64,000 nt of DNA, from assembly GCA_018433245.1 (NCBI GenBank), contig JAHDRN010000014.1, forward strand, positions 51,629 through 115,628. The letters run 5' to 3'. This DNA comes from Candidatus Proruminimicrobium quisquiliarum (GTDB lineage: Bacteria > Elusimicrobiota > Endomicrobiia > Endomicrobiales > Endomicrobiaceae). Made by a program: the position numbers and the translations under genes. Positions 1-9,327 of this stretch are shown here, piece after piece (the stretch's first letter is position 1; each line of letters begins with the position of its first letter). The notes under the pieces were generated by a model. The model did not search any database. It saw only the letters and a list, made by a program, of their open reading frames with translations, and had not been told where the DNA came from.

Positions 1-280
1 GAACTTTCCCGCCGAAATTTTCGGCTATCAGCTGCATACCGTAGCATATTCCAAGAATCGGAACTCCCGTTTTCCAGACATCGTCACAAGGCCACGGAGC
101 TTCTTTTTCATAGACGCTGGCATGTCCGCCTGAAAGAATTATGCCTTTAACGTCTTTTATATGCGCTATTTCGTTTATATTTTTTGTGCCGGGATATATT
201 TCACAATAAACTTGCGCTTCTCTTATTCTTCTTGCTATAAGCTGAGTATACTGCGAACCGAAATCCAAAATCAGTATCAT
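1..280 (-). CDS. guaA: GMP synthase, N-terminal part (cut by window edge)
   Basis: The first 93 codons of a minus-strand gene that runs off the left edge. The reading frame opens [18 protein letters not shown] and continues to ILSGGHAS. This is the start of the class I glutamine amidotransferase domain of GuaA, which supplies ammonia for converting XMP to GMP. The ATG at 280 is preceded by AGGAGA. The catalytic Cys and the ATP-pyrophosphatase domain lie outside the window. Its start faces repeat copy A and the 3' end of gatB. Recognition rests on the [13 protein letters not shown] signature. Confidence 0.9.
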   Translation of the reverse strand, partial: MILILDFGSQYTQLIARRIREAQVYCEIYPGTKNINEIAHIKDVKGIILSGGHASVYEKEAPWPCDDVWKTGVPILGICYGMQLIAENFGGKV

Positions 281-339
281 AATGTCTCCTTTATAAACGA
301 ATATGTATTTATTAATTTTTTTATTTACTATGCGTCTTT

Positions 340-465
340 GCCGTAAAAGGCTTAAAAGTTTTGAGCGAAACAAACAATTTTCAAGTTGAGGTGTACAAAA
401 GTGAAACGGTACATAAAATTTGAAAATTGAAAGTTGCAGCCAAAACTTTTAAGTCGCTATAAATA
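340..465 (+). repeat. Nested-hairpin intergenic repeat, copy A
   Basis: The outer stem CTTAAAAGTTTT (351-362) pairs perfectly with AAAACTTTTAAG (442-453). The inner stem CAATTTTCAAGTT (375-387) pairs with 417-429 through one G-U. The single-stranded parts carry GAGCGAAAC, GTGTAC, GGTACATAA and GAAAGTTGCAGCC, shared with the other copies. The 3' end (CGCTATAAATA) stops just before the gatB stop codon at 467-469, and the copy fills most of the guaA-gatB gap. Confidence 0.8.
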
Positions 466-466
466 T

Positions 467-1927
467 TTATTGTTTTAACAAATCTATTAAAATCTTATTT
501 ACCATCTGCGGATTAGCTTTTCCTTTTGACTTTTTCATAACCAATCCGACTATTGCGCCGATCGCTCTTTCTTTACCGGCTTTATATTCCTCAACTATTT
601 TCGGACTTTCCGCAACAGCTTCTTTGCATATAGCCACAATAGCGCCTTCATCCGAAATCTGGACAAGTCCTTTTTCTTTTACGACCGTATCGGGATCTTT
701 TCCGTCGTTAAACATATCTTCAAAAACCATTTTCGCAATTTTGCCGGAAATAGTTCCTTTTATTATCAAAGCAACAAGCGTCCCGAGATTTTCGGCTTTT
801 ACCGGAGATTCTTTTATAGTAAGTTTTGCGCTGTTAAGTTTGCCGAGAAGTTCCGTTGTTATCCAGTTTGCTATCTGTTTTCCTGAATTATCAGACTGTT
901 TGGAAGCCGTCTCAAGGGCAGTTTCATAATAATCGGCAAGCGCTTTATCCGAGATAATAACATTTGCATCATATTGTGATAATCCGCATTCCGAAATAAG
1001 CCTTTGTTTTCTTTTTTCAGGAAGTTCCGGAATATCTTTTTTTATTTTATTAATAAAATCATCGTCTAAAATTACAGGAACCAGATCAGGATCGGGAAAA
1101 TATCTGTAATCATGCGCGTTTTCTTTTGAACGCATTGATTTTGTAACTTTTTCGTCGGGATCCCAAGTTCTTGTTTCCTGCACTATTTTACCGCCGTTTT
1201 CAACAACTTCTATTTGTCTTTGGATTTCATAAACTAAAGCTTCTTCAACTCCTGAAATCGTATTCATATTTTTTAATTCTGCTTTTGTTCCGAATTCTTT
1301 CTGCCCTACAGGCCTTATGCTGACGTTTGCGTCGCATCTGAATTTTCCTTCTTCCATATTGCAGTCTGAAGTTTCAAGATACTCTATAAGGCTTTTTAAA
1401 GCCGTAAGATAAGCTGCCGCATCCTGCGGAGTTCTCATATCAGGCTCTGAAACTATTTCCATAAGAGGAATGCCTGTTCTGTTATAATCGGCCAATGAAT
1501 AGTCAAGTTTTTTCATTCCTATATCATGAACAAGTTTGCCTGCATCTTCTTCAAGATGAATTCTTGTTATGCCTATTGTTTTTACACCGCCGTCAACAGA
1601 TATATTCAATTTGCCGTGCTCTGCAAAAGGAAGATCATACTGCGATATTTGGTAGTTTTTCGGAAGGTCGGGATAAAAATACTGTTTTCTGGCAAAAACC
1701 GATTTTTTGTTTATTCTGCATTCCAAAGCAAGACCTGTTCTGACCAAAAGTTCCACGGCTTTTTTATTGAGAACCGGAAGAACTCCGGGCTGTCCCGTGC
1801 ATACCGGACAAATATTCGTATTAGGCTGAGAATGAAAATCCGTTGAGCAATTGCAGAAAACTTTCGTATCGGTTTTTATCTGCGAATGAACTTCAAGTCC
1901 TATAACTGCTTCATATTTAGCGTTCAT
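467..1927 (-). CDS. gatB: Asp-tRNA(Asn)/Glu-tRNA(Gln) amidotransferase subunit B
   Basis: 486 aa, normal length. GatB binds the misacylated tRNA and phosphorylates the Glu or Asp side chain. It then adds ammonia delivered from GatA to make Gln-tRNA(Gln) or Asn-tRNA(Asn). The N-terminus shows the family block GLEVHSQI and the Cys pairs CNC and CPVC that form a structural metal site. The central domain has YFPDPDL, and the C-terminal third is the helical YqeY-like tRNA-binding tail. It lies 2 bp after gatA and is the last gene of a gatC-gatA-gatB run. ATG start at 1927. Confidence 0.97.
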   Translation of the reverse strand: MNAKYEAVIGLEVHSQIKTDTKVFCNCSTDFHSQPNTNICPVCTGQPGVLPVLNKKAVELLVRTGLALECRINKKSVFARKQYFYPDLPKNYQISQYDLPFAEHGKLNISVDGGVKTIGITRIHLEEDAGKLVHDIGMKKLDYSLADYNRTGIPLMEIVSEPDMRTPQDAAAYLTALKSLIEYLETSDCNMEEGKFRCDANVSIRPVGQKEFGTKAELKNMNTISGVEEALVYEIQRQIEVVENGGKIVQETRTWDPDEKVTKSMRSKENAHDYRYFPDPDLVPVILDDDFINKIKKDIPELPEKRKQRLISECGLSQYDANVIISDKALADYYETALETASKQSDNSGKQIANWITTELLGKLNSAKLTIKESPVKAENLGTLVALIIKGTISGKIAKMVFEDMFNDGKDPDTVVKEKGLVQISDEGAIVAICKEAVAESPKIVEEYKAGKERAIGAIVGLVMKKSKGKANPQMVNKILIDLLKQ

Positions 1928-1929
1928 AA

Positions 1930-3390
1930 TTATATCCTCGGAAATTGTTTGTGAAAATCAGTCGCCTGCTGATATTTATAGGCGACGTTAAACATTTTTT
2001 CTTCATCAAAATATTTAGACAAAAGCTGCATCCCCAACGGAATACCTTCTTTTGAAAATCCGCACGGCACAGACATTCCGGCAACGCCGGCTAAATTACA
2101 TGATATCGTAAAAATATCGGATAAATACATCTGCAAAGGATCTGAGCTTTTTTCGCCTATTTTAAAAGCAGGAGTCGGAGCCGAAGGCGTCATTATAATA
2201 TCAACTTTTTCGTACGCTTTTTCAAAATCCTGTTTGATTAAAGTTCTTACTTTCTGCGCTTTGCCGTAATATGCGTCGTAATAACCGGCTGATAAAGCGT
2301 ATGTCCCCAGCATTATTCTTCTTTTTACTTCAGGACCGAATCCCTGTCCTCTTGATTTTTTATATTCGTCTGATAAATTATCGCATTCGGCTCTAAAGCC
2401 GTATCTTACTCCGTCATATCTTGCAAGGTTTGCCGAAGCTTCGCTACAGCATATTATGTAATAAACGGCTATTGCATAATCAGTGTGAGGAAGCGATATT
2501 TCAACAATATCGCATCCGAGACTTTTATAAATTTTGATGGTTTCGTCTATAGATTTTTTAACGTCTGTATCAAGTCCGTCTATAAAATATTCTTTCGGAA
2601 GTCCTATTTTTAAACCTTTTAAATCTTTATTTATATTTTTAACATAGTCCGGAACTTCTTTGTTTATTGAAGTTGAATCTTTCTTATCATAACCGGCTAT
2701 AACATTTAAAAGAAGCGCCGAATCTTCAACCGTTTTTGACATAGGCCCTATTTGGTCAAGAGAAGAAGCAAAAGCGACTGCTCCGAATCTGCTGACTCTT
2801 CCGTACGTCGGTTTTACACCTACAATTCCGCAGCAGCTTGCCGGCTGTCTGATTGAGCCACCCGTATCTGTCCCGAGCGCCAAAGGAGCCGTCATTGCTC
2901 CTACCGCCGATGCGCTTCCGCCTGAAGAACCGCCCGGAATACGTTCGGTATCCCACGGATTTTTTGTAGTAAAGAAAGCCGAGTTTTCAGTTGATGATCC
3001 CATTGCAAACTCATCAAGATTTGTTTTTCCTACAAATACGGCTCCGGAATTTTTTAATTTTTCTATGACTGTCGCATCGTAAGGAGCAATATAATTTTCA
3101 AGTATCTTTGAAGATGCCGTCATTCTTAAATTTTTTATTAGTATATTATCTTTAATAGCTATAGGAACACCTTCCAAAGCGCCCGTTTCTTTGCCTGAAG
3201 CTATTTTTTCGTCGCTGGCTTTAGCCTGCGCCATAGCGTATTCTTCCGTTATTTCCATATACGCTTTTATTTTAGAATCCGTTTCTTTTGCTCTTTTTAT
3301 AAAAGCCTGCACGACTTCCGCGCTTTTTAACTGCTTTGTTTTTATTTTTTCCGCAAGTTCAGTTGCGGTCATTTTAATTATTTCGTTCAT
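1930..3390 (-). CDS. gatA: Asp-tRNA(Asn)/Glu-tRNA(Gln) amidotransferase subunit A
   Basis: 486 aa amidase-signature enzyme that hydrolyses glutamine and channels ammonia to GatB. The Ser-cisSer-Lys triad is readable: Lys80 in AIKDN, the cis-Ser in [10 protein letters not shown] (about 155-156) and the nucleophile Ser179 in [11 protein letters not shown]. Full length. It sits between gatC and gatB, so the complete GatCAB complex is encoded here. The organism therefore probably makes Gln-tRNA, Asn-tRNA or both by the indirect route. Confidence 0.97.
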   Translation of the reverse strand: MNEIIKMTATELAEKIKTKQLKSAEVVQAFIKRAKETDSKIKAYMEITEEYAMAQAKASDEKIASGKETGALEGVPIAIKDNILIKNLRMTASSKILENYIAPYDATVIEKLKNSGAVFVGKTNLDEFAMGSSTENSAFFTTKNPWDTERIPGGSSGGSASAVGAMTAPLALGTDTGGSIRQPASCCGIVGVKPTYGRVSRFGAVAFASSLDQIGPMSKTVEDSALLLNVIAGYDKKDSTSINKEVPDYVKNINKDLKGLKIGLPKEYFIDGLDTDVKKSIDETIKIYKSLGCDIVEISLPHTDYAIAVYYIICCSEASANLARYDGVRYGFRAECDNLSDEYKKSRGQGFGPEVKRRIMLGTYALSAGYYDAYYGKAQKVRTLIKQDFEKAYEKVDIIMTPSAPTPAFKIGEKSSDPLQMYLSDIFTISCNLAGVAGMSVPCGFSKEGIPLGMQLLSKYFDEEKMFNVAYKYQQATDFHKQFPRI

Positions 3391-3415
3391 TTTTTAGCCT
3401 TTTTGATTTTATGTT

Positions 3416-3718
3416 TTAGTCTTCCATATCCATAACTTTTTCAACTTTAAAAAACATGCCGTCTTTAGCGGGCGCATTTTTAAAAATCGATTCTATAGTT
3501 TGTTCGCTGCTTTTAACGACGGTATCTTCTCTCCAAACATTCTCGCCTGAAAACCCGTGGCTTGTCGGCTCAATTTTGGAAGTGTCGACTTCCTTAATTT
3601 TATCGACATAACCGAGAATAGAAGCAAGCTGTTCCGTCAGTTTTTCTTCTTCTTTTTGTTCAAACTCAAGCCTTGCAAGAGCCGCAACATAATCAACGTC
3701 TTTCTTTGATATCTTCAT
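3416..3718 (-). CDS. gatC: Asp-tRNA(Asn)/Glu-tRNA(Gln) amidotransferase subunit C
   Basis: 100 aa from the ATG at 3718 (a TTG one codon upstream is less likely). GatC wraps around and stabilises the GatA-GatB interface. Family features are the N-terminal block VDYVAALARLEF, the stretch ILGYVDKIKEVDTSKIEPT and the C-terminal FFKVEKVM. It is the first of the three gat genes and lies 25 bp upstream of gatA. The preceding gene is an unrelated SGNH-fold protein, so the gat genes are embedded in a longer leftward run starting at glmS. Confidence 0.95.
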   Translation of the reverse strand: MKISKKDVDYVAALARLEFEQKEEEKLTEQLASILGYVDKIKEVDTSKIEPTSHGFSGENVWREDTVVKSSEQTIESIFKNAPAKDGMFFKVEKVMDMED

Positions 3719-3768
3719 CAAAAACTCCCTTCAATATCTGATATTTTTTAATTATACAAAAAATAAAT

Positions 3769-5115
3769 TCAATTTATAAGCTTTTTTATCGTTTCTGCGA
3801 GATTATTTGCTATCATCTTATTCCCTAAATCCGTGCAATGGCCGAAATCACCGGCAAATAAATCTTTAAATATGTCGCTTATTTTTTGTGTTTTAAAGGC
3901 CTCTTTAAAAATTTTTTCATTATTTACAAAATAAACTTCGGAATAATTTTCAAGGACTATCTGCAATTGTTCAACCGGCCTCACGGGATATTGCATTGCA
4001 ACAAGTTTAATCTTTTTTTCTCTGCATATTTCTGCCAGTCTGCAATAATTTTCAGCCGTCATCTCCGGAATGTTTTTCATAAGATAATTTTTTGACATAT
4101 TCAAATATTTATCGGCAGTCTTATAATTTTTACTTTCTATGAGAAGCGTTGCATTACTCCCCAATATCCTGTCTGCATACGGAGTCTTTTCAGTTATCTC
4201 AGCCGAATAAAGCTGTTCCGCTATCGATTTAACAAAATCATTCATTTCAAGTTCAACAAATAAATGTGTATGTGATATAAAGGCCCACGGGTCCTGCTCA
4301 TATATTTGTTTAAAAAAAGTTTTATCCGTAACCGGAAAGAGTTTTTCTATCATCAAACGGTTTTTGTTTTGTGCAAGAATAAATAAAATTGCATTTATAT
4401 CATAATACGGGTCTTTTTTTATGGCTTCAAGAACAAGTTGTTCGGCTCTTTTTAAATATTTTTTAGCTTCTTCTGTTTCAAAACCGGCTTTTTTTGCTTT
4501 TATAACATATGCTCTTGTAAGTATTTTTGTTATTTTAATATTATTACCGTTGTTTTTATTCAATAATGATTCAAAAATATTTATACTTTCGTCATATTGC
4601 TGGATATCAAACAACTTGTTCGCAAAATTAAAATCCGTTTGAAATCCGTCGTTATTTTTATCGTTTATACTTTTACGGTTGTTTAAATGCTGTTTAATTA
4701 AAAAAAATAATTTCTGAAGTTTAAAATATCTTTTCTTCAAACCTATAACATCAGAATTGCCGTCATTAATTCCCATCATCGCAACTATAATATCCGGTTT
4801 AATCTCTTTTATCTCTAATTCTATATTATTAATAATGCATGCGGTATTTGTAGCTCTTACGCCTTTATCTATTACAGTCACTTTTTTTGTTATGTTATGT
4901 TTGGAAAGCGCCTTTTTTAAAAACTTAGGCCATTGTCCGTCGGTAGTTGATTCTCCGAGACACAATATTGTTATTGAATCTTTTTCACTTAATTTTCTGT
5001 TTATTGAATAGTTTTTATAGTATTTAACAAAGACAGATACTGACTGCAGAAATAATTCAAATACCGCCAAACTTATTATTAAACCAAAAAAAATCAATAA
5101 GATTTTTTTGAACAT
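3769..5115 (-). CDS. SGNH-fold hydrolase-like protein with helical insert (paralogue 1)
   Basis: 448 aa. One N-terminal membrane segment (residues about 3-25) anchors a protein that would face the periplasm. SGNH blocks are visible: block I LCLGESTTDGQWP, block III GINDGN and block V DFGHCTDLGN, so the DxxH catalytic pair is present. A middle stretch of about 200 residues looks helical and TPR-like (VLEAIKKDPYYDINAILF). A close paralogue lies at 29833-31098 with the same ends. Likely substrate is an acyl or acetyl ester on an envelope polymer, but this is not shown. It begins 2 bp after hisF. Confidence 0.75.
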   Translation of the reverse strand: MFKKILLIFFGLIISLAVFELFLQSVSVFVKYYKNYSINRKLSEKDSITILCLGESTTDGQWPKFLKKALSKHNITKKVTVIDKGVRATNTACIINNIELEIKEIKPDIIVAMMGINDGNSDVIGLKKRYFKLQKLFFLIKQHLNNRKSINDKNNDGFQTDFNFANKLFDIQQYDESINIFESLLNKNNGNNIKITKILTRAYVIKAKKAGFETEEAKKYLKRAEQLVLEAIKKDPYYDINAILFILAQNKNRLMIEKLFPVTDKTFFKQIYEQDPWAFISHTHLFVELEMNDFVKSIAEQLYSAEITEKTPYADRILGSNATLLIESKNYKTADKYLNMSKNYLMKNIPEMTAENYCRLAEICREKKIKLVAMQYPVRPVEQLQIVLENYSEVYFVNNEKIFKEAFKTQKISDIFKDLFAGDFGHCTDLGNKMIANNLAETIKKLIN

Positions 5116-5116
5116 T

Positions 5117-5869
5117 CTATCTTACTTCAATATTATTTTTTCTCATATATTTTTTTAAATCTGAGATTGAAAGTTCTTTAAAATGAAAAAGAGAGGCGGC
5201 AAGCACTGCCGATGCTCCTTTATTGCATACGTCGACAAAATGTTCTTTTTTACCTGCTCCGCCGGAAGCTATAACAGGCACATTAACGGCATTTGTAACT
5301 TTCTGCATTAGTTCCAAATCATATCCGTCTTTCGTTCCGTCTCTGTCCATACTGGTAAGAAGGATTTCGCCTGCTCCGAGTTTTACTACTATTTTTGCCC
5401 ATTCTATAACGTCAAGATTTTTTTTAGTTCTTCCGCCGTGCGTATAAACAGACCAGCTTTTGCCGTCTCTTTTTGCATCTATGGCTACTACTATGCACTG
5501 GCTTCCGAATTTTTTGCTTCCGCTTGATATCAATTGCGGATTTTCAACTGCCGAAGTGTTTATTGATATCTTATCTGCGCCTGCTTTTAAAAGTTTTCTC
5601 ATATCGTCAACCGTTCTTATTCCGCCGCCTACCGTAAGCGGTATAAAAACCTGTTCTGCAGTCTGTCTGACCACTTCAAACGTAATATCACGTTTATCGG
5701 AAGAAGCCGTTATATCCAAAAAAACAAGTTCGTCGGCCCCTTCTTTATTGTATCTTTTTGCTATTTCTACCGGGTCTCCGGCGTCGCGCAGATCTATAAA
5801 ATTGGTCCCTTTAACAACTCTTCCTGCATTAACGTCAAGACACGGTATTACTCTAATTGCCGATGACAT
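5117..5869 (-). CDS. hisF: Imidazole glycerol phosphate synthase subunit HisF
   Basis: 250 aa TIM barrel. HisF joins ammonia from HisH with PRFAR to make imidazole-glycerol phosphate and AICAR (histidine pathway). Canonical blocks: RVIPCLDV with the first catalytic Asp, [11 protein letters not shown], and [14 protein letters not shown] with the second Asp. I chose ATG 5869 (MSSAIRV); an upstream ATG at 5890 is possible. The chosen start overlaps the end of hisH by 17 bp. No other his gene is in the window. The sequence matches true HisF rather than the divergent HisF-like proteins of surface-sugar amidation. Confidence 0.93.
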   Translation of the reverse strand: MSSAIRVIPCLDVNAGRVVKGTNFIDLRDAGDPVEIAKRYNKEGADELVFLDITASSDKRDITFEVVRQTAEQVFIPLTVGGGIRTVDDMRKLLKAGADKISINTSAVENPQLISSGSKKFGSQCIVVAIDAKRDGKSWSVYTHGGRTKKNLDVIEWAKIVVKLGAGEILLTSMDRDGTKDGYDLELMQKVTNAVNVPVIASGGAGKKEHFVDVCNKGASAVLAASLFHFKELSISDLKKYMRKNNIEVR

Positions 5870-6506
5870 CTGATTTAACCTTTTTAACAAAATTTTTAAG
5901 AAGCATAAGCCCGTCAGTTGAACTTTTTTCCGGATGAAACTGACATGCCCATATATTTTTTACCGCTACTGAAGAACAGAAATTCAAACCGTAATCAGTA
6001 TAAGTCGCTATAACTTTTTTATCGTCGGGACAGCAGTAATACGAATGCACAAAATAAAAATACGTTTCATTTTTTATTTTACCGTACATATCTTTTGCAT
6101 ATGGAGTTTTTGTTATTTGCACACGGTTCCAGCACATATGCGGAATTATCAGTTTTTTTGCTTTTGAAGATTTGAATTTTTTAACCGTTCCTTTTATTAT
6201 ATCCAGTCCTTTATGTTCGCCTTCTTCATAGCTTTTGGTAAATAAAAGCTGAAACCCGAGACAAATCCCCAAAAACATCTTTCCTGCATCTGTATGTTTT
6301 TTTATTGCTTTATCGAATTTTTTTTCTTTTAATATTTCAATCGCAGGTGCAAAAGAACCTACTCCCGGCAGAACGACAGCTTTATAATTTTCAAGCTGTT
6401 TTGCTTCAGTTATTATTTCGACATCGGCGCCGCAAAGCTCAAGCGCTTTTGAAACGCTTCTTAAATTGCCCATGCCGTAATCTATTATGGCTATTTTAGG
6501 ATTCAT
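5853..6506 (-). CDS. hisH: Imidazole glycerol phosphate synthase subunit HisH
   Basis: 217 aa class I glutamine amidotransferase that feeds ammonia to HisF. The nucleophile Cys lies in [10 protein letters not shown], and the His-Glu pair in CQFHPEKSS. The oxyanion-strand region reads VLPGVGSF. It overlaps glmS by 4 bp (ATGA) at its start and hisF at its end, so translation of the three is probably coupled. Full length. Confidence 0.95.
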   Translation of the reverse strand: MNPKIAIIDYGMGNLRSVSKALELCGADVEIITEAKQLENYKAVVLPGVGSFAPAIEILKEKKFDKAIKKHTDAGKMFLGICLGFQLLFTKSYEEGEHKGLDIIKGTVKKFKSSKAKKLIIPHMCWNRVQITKTPYAKDMYGKIKNETYFYFVHSYYCCPDDKKVIATYTDYGLNFCSSVAVKNIWACQFHPEKSSTDGLMLLKNFVKKVKSDVIGN

Positions 6507-8329
6507 TCTACCGTTACCGACTTTGCAAGATTTCTCGGCTGGTCAACATCGCAGCCGCGCATCGTTGAAACATAATAAGCAAAAAGCTGTAAAGGAATAA
6601 CGTTTATTACAGGCGAGAAAATCTCGTCAGTTTCGGGAACTTCTATCCTGTAATCCGCTTTTTTTGCGATTTCTTTATCATCGGCGTTTACAATCGCTAT
6701 TATTTTGGCTCCTCTTGCTTTTGCTTCCTCGATATTGCTTAAAACTTTTTCGTAAATTTTGCTCTTTGTAGCTATAACCATGACCGGCATCGTTTCGTCT
6801 ATCAAAGCGATAGGTCCGTGTTTCATCTCGCCTGCTGCATAGCCTTCGGCATAAATATAAGAAATTTCTTTTAATTTCAAAGCACCCTCAAGAGCTATCG
6901 GATAATTTAAATTTCTTGCAAGATATATAAATTGTTTTTTGGCGTGAAATTCTTTTGCTATTTTTTTTATAGCATCTGCCTGTTTGAGACATTCCGTAAC
7001 TTTTACAGGAAGATCCCACAAATATTTAACGAGAGTTTCAAGTTTATCTTTTGAAATAGTATCAAGTTTAGTCGCAAAATCAAGAGCAATAAGATATAAA
7101 ACGGTAAGCTGGCCCGTAAAAGCTTTTGTTGATGCTACTCCTATTTCGGGTCCGCAGTGCGTATACAAAACGTTATCGGCTTCTCTGCTTATGCTTGAAC
7201 CTACTACGTTACATATTGCAAGGGTTTTTGAACCTCTCTGCTTTGCAAGCCTTAATGCTGCAAGCGTATCTGCCGTTTCTCCGGACTGTGAAATAAATAT
7301 TACAAGCGTTTTTTCGTTTATTACATGATCTCTGTATCTGAATTCAGAAGCTATATCAACTTCTGTCGGTATCACTGTAAGGCTTTCCAAAACAAATTTT
7401 GCCGTAAGCCCGGCATGATAAGAAGTTCCGCATGCTATGATATATATTTTTGAAATTTCTTTTAAGTAATCTTTGGTAATATTTATTCCGTCAAGAAGAA
7501 CCGTATTTTGTTCCGAAGAAAGTCTTCCTCTGAAAGTATCCAAAATAGTCTGAGGCTGTTCGTAAATTTCTTTAAGCATAAAATGCTTATAACCGGCTTT
7601 TTCGGCCTGCACAGCGTTCCATAATATTTTTTGAGTTTCTCTTTTTACTTCTTTGCCGCCGTTAAATATTTTTATTGAATCTTTTTTTATTTCGCAGATA
7701 TCTCCGTTTTCAAGAAAAATGAAATCTCTGGCGTAATTTAAAAGAGCCGATACATCCGACGCTATATAATTTTCGTCTTTACCTTTTGCAACTACAAGAG
7801 GCGCATCGTAACGCGCGACTATAAGCCTTTCCGGCTCATCGGCGCATATAACGGCAAGGGCATAAGCTCCGCGGACTTCTTTCAAAGCCGATTTAACGGC
7901 TTCCAAAACGTCTTTCTTATAATATTTTTCTATTAAGTGGGCTATTACTTCCGTATCTGTTTCCGATTTAAAAATATGTCCTTCGGAAATAAGCTGTTTT
8001 TTTATTGAGACGTAGTTTTCTATTATCCCGTTATGCACAACAACTATTTTCCCGCTGCAGTCGGTATGCGGATGGGCGTTTTCTTCGCAGGGTTTTCCGT
8101 GCGTAGCCCATCTCGTATGGCCTATTCCGTTATTTCCGGAAATAGGATTGGTTTCAAGATTTGCTTTTAGATTTTTTAATTTGCCGACGCTTCTTCTTGT
8201 AAGTATTTCATTTTTTGATATTACTGCAATACCTGCAGAATCATATCCGCGGTATTCTAATTTTTCAAGACCGTTATATATGACTTCAGCAGAATTTTTT
8301 GAACCGATGTATCCGACTATTCCGCACAT
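6503..8329 (-). CDS. glmS: Glutamine-fructose-6-phosphate aminotransferase (isomerizing)
   Basis: 608 aa from ATG 8329, which places the catalytic Cys as residue 2 (MCGIVGYIG); the frame is open 16 codons further upstream but that would bury the Cys. GlmS makes glucosamine-6-phosphate for peptidoglycan and lipid A. The N-terminal Ntn glutaminase has GHTRWATHG and HNGIIENY. Two SIS sugar-isomerase domains follow (SQSGETADT, ACGTSYHAG). The C-terminus [15 protein letters not shown] is diagnostic. It is the first gene of the leftward run to gatB. I saw no glmS ribozyme signature upstream. Confidence 0.97.
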   Translation of the reverse strand: MCGIVGYIGSKNSAEVIYNGLEKLEYRGYDSAGIAVISKNEILTRRSVGKLKNLKANLETNPISGNNGIGHTRWATHGKPCEENAHPHTDCSGKIVVVHNGIIENYVSIKKQLISEGHIFKSETDTEVIAHLIEKYYKKDVLEAVKSALKEVRGAYALAVICADEPERLIVARYDAPLVVAKGKDENYIASDVSALLNYARDFIFLENGDICEIKKDSIKIFNGGKEVKRETQKILWNAVQAEKAGYKHFMLKEIYEQPQTILDTFRGRLSSEQNTVLLDGINITKDYLKEISKIYIIACGTSYHAGLTAKFVLESLTVIPTEVDIASEFRYRDHVINEKTLVIFISQSGETADTLAALRLAKQRGSKTLAICNVVGSSISREADNVLYTHCGPEIGVASTKAFTGQLTVLYLIALDFATKLDTISKDKLETLVKYLWDLPVKVTECLKQADAIKKIAKEFHAKKQFIYLARNLNYPIALEGALKLKEISYIYAEGYAAGEMKHGPIALIDETMPVMVIATKSKIYEKVLSNIEEAKARGAKIIAIVNADDKEIAKKADYRIEVPETDEIFSPVINVIPLQLFAYYVSTMRGCDVDQPRNLAKSVTVE

Positions 8330-8404
8330 AAAAACACCTTCTTGGCGCAAATTTAATTTACTCTGAAAATATATCAAATTCCAATGATTTCTTCAAATAC
8401 GGTA

Positions 8405-8431
8405 TTGACAATGCCGACCAGTTAGTATAAT
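8405..8431 (+). promoter_or_regulatory. Candidate sigma70-type promoter for the DGC-domain gene
   Basis: TTGACA (8405-8410) and TATAAT (8426-8431), both perfect hexamers but with a short 15-bp spacer. They lie 32 bp before the ATG at 8463 and face right, divergent from glmS. The short spacer lowers confidence. Confidence 0.5.
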
Positions 8432-8462
8432 ATTTTGTTGCTGTAAGTATTTGAGAGGACAA

Positions 8463-8798
8463 ATGAAACAAAAACTTTTTTTCCCGTGCGCATGCGGTTC
8501 AAATGCCGGAATGCTCACTTATGAAATTTCAAAAAAACTTAAAGAATCAGGTTTTTCCGATATGGAATCGGTTGCAAAATTATCGGTTGAAATAGGCGCG
8601 ACGGTAAATAACGCAAAAATCTCGGAAAGCATCGCGCTTGACGGATGCAGAGTATGCTGCGCAAAAAAAGCGCTTGAATCAAAAGGTGTCAATCCGAAAT
8701 CAATAGTTTTAACTGACCTTGGCGTAATCAAAGGAAAAACGCCTGTCAGCCAAGAAGTTTTGGAAGATTTGATAAAAAGGATAAAAGAAAATTTATAA
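8463..8798 (+). CDS. DGC-domain putative metal-binding protein
   Basis: 111 aa. Start ATG 8463 follows GAGAGGA at good spacing (an upstream TTG is less likely). The protein has an N-terminal CACGSNAGMLTYEIS and the DGC signature LDGCRVCCAKKALE in the middle, a family with conserved Cys residues predicted to bind zinc or another metal. Function is not established. It has its own candidate promoter and is transcribed away from glmS. The neighbouring membrane ORF begins 49 bp downstream. Confidence 0.75.
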   Translation: MKQKLFFPCACGSNAGMLTYEISKKLKESGFSDMESVAKLSVEIGATVNNAKISESIALDGCRVCCAKKALESKGVNPKSIVLTDLGVIKGKTPVSQEVLEDLIKRIKENL

Positions 8799-8847
8799 TT
8801 TATTTTTTCTTTTAAAAAATTCTCTTTCACTGCCGCTTATTCCGGTT

Positions 8848-9327
8848 ATGGCTGCCGCTTTTATTTTAAAAAAAACGGCTTTAAATACGGACTCCTATCT
8901 TTTTTTTATAAAAGGACTCGTATGGTTTTATCTTGTTTTTTTTATAATTCCCAATATAAAATCAAAATATTTCGAATATCCGAAAGCTTTTAAATTTTTA
9001 AAACAGTATCTGCTTGCCGTAACGGCTTTTTTTATTTTTTATGAAAACTCCGCGCTTTTGGCAAAAATGCCAAAAATTGAATTTATTATTTTTATATCGG
9101 CTGTTTTAATATGGATTGTTTTTTTGATTATTTTCAATAAGAAAATTAACTTCAATTTAAACACAGTCTCGTTTTGTTTTGAAATTATTTTAATCTTATC
9201 GCTGATTATTTTCGGCATAAAATCGCAGATAACTTTTTATATCTTGTCGGCTGCCGCTTTTGACTTTTTATATACTGCGTGTTTTTTTGCTGCCGCAAAT
9301 CATTTCAATAAAAAACATCTTTACTGA
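8848..9327 (+). CDS. Small integral membrane protein, unknown
   Basis: 159 aa with about five hydrophobic stretches (for example FIKGLVWFYLVFFIIP, FIIFISAVLIWIVFLII, IILILSLIIFGI), so an inner-membrane protein. I recognise no family motif. The start is uncertain: no clear ribosome-binding site precedes ATG 8848, and the open frame extends upstream without another ATG. It follows the DGC gene on the same strand and overlaps the end of the convergent MATE gene by 7 bp. Confidence 0.55.
   Translation: MAAAFILKKTALNTDSYLFFIKGLVWFYLVFFIIPNIKSKYFEYPKAFKFLKQYLLAVTAFFIFYENSALLAKMPKIEFIIFISAVLIWIVFLIIFNKKINFNLNTVSFCFEIILILSLIIFGIKSQITFYILSAAAFDFLYTACFFAAANHFNKKHLY

Noticed and set aside
161..346. 61-codon plus-strand frame
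   Set aside because: It lies opposite guaA and its leader, with no family features; it is a shadow of the minus-strand gene.
340..465. Integron attC interpretation of the nested repeats
   Set aside because: The layout (paired arms around a variable centre) is similar in spirit, but the conserved attC core boxes are not seen, the loop is conserved rather than variable, and no integron integrase is in the window. Not excluded for the island, only unsupported.
5117..6506. HisH/HisF as a surface-sugar amidation pair rather than histidine synthesis
   Set aside because: No WbpG-type partner is nearby and the HisF motifs are canonical, although the rest of the his pathway is not in the window.
8329..8404. 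glmS ribozyme upstream of glmS
   Set aside because: The leader region is short and AT-rich with no recognisable ribozyme core.
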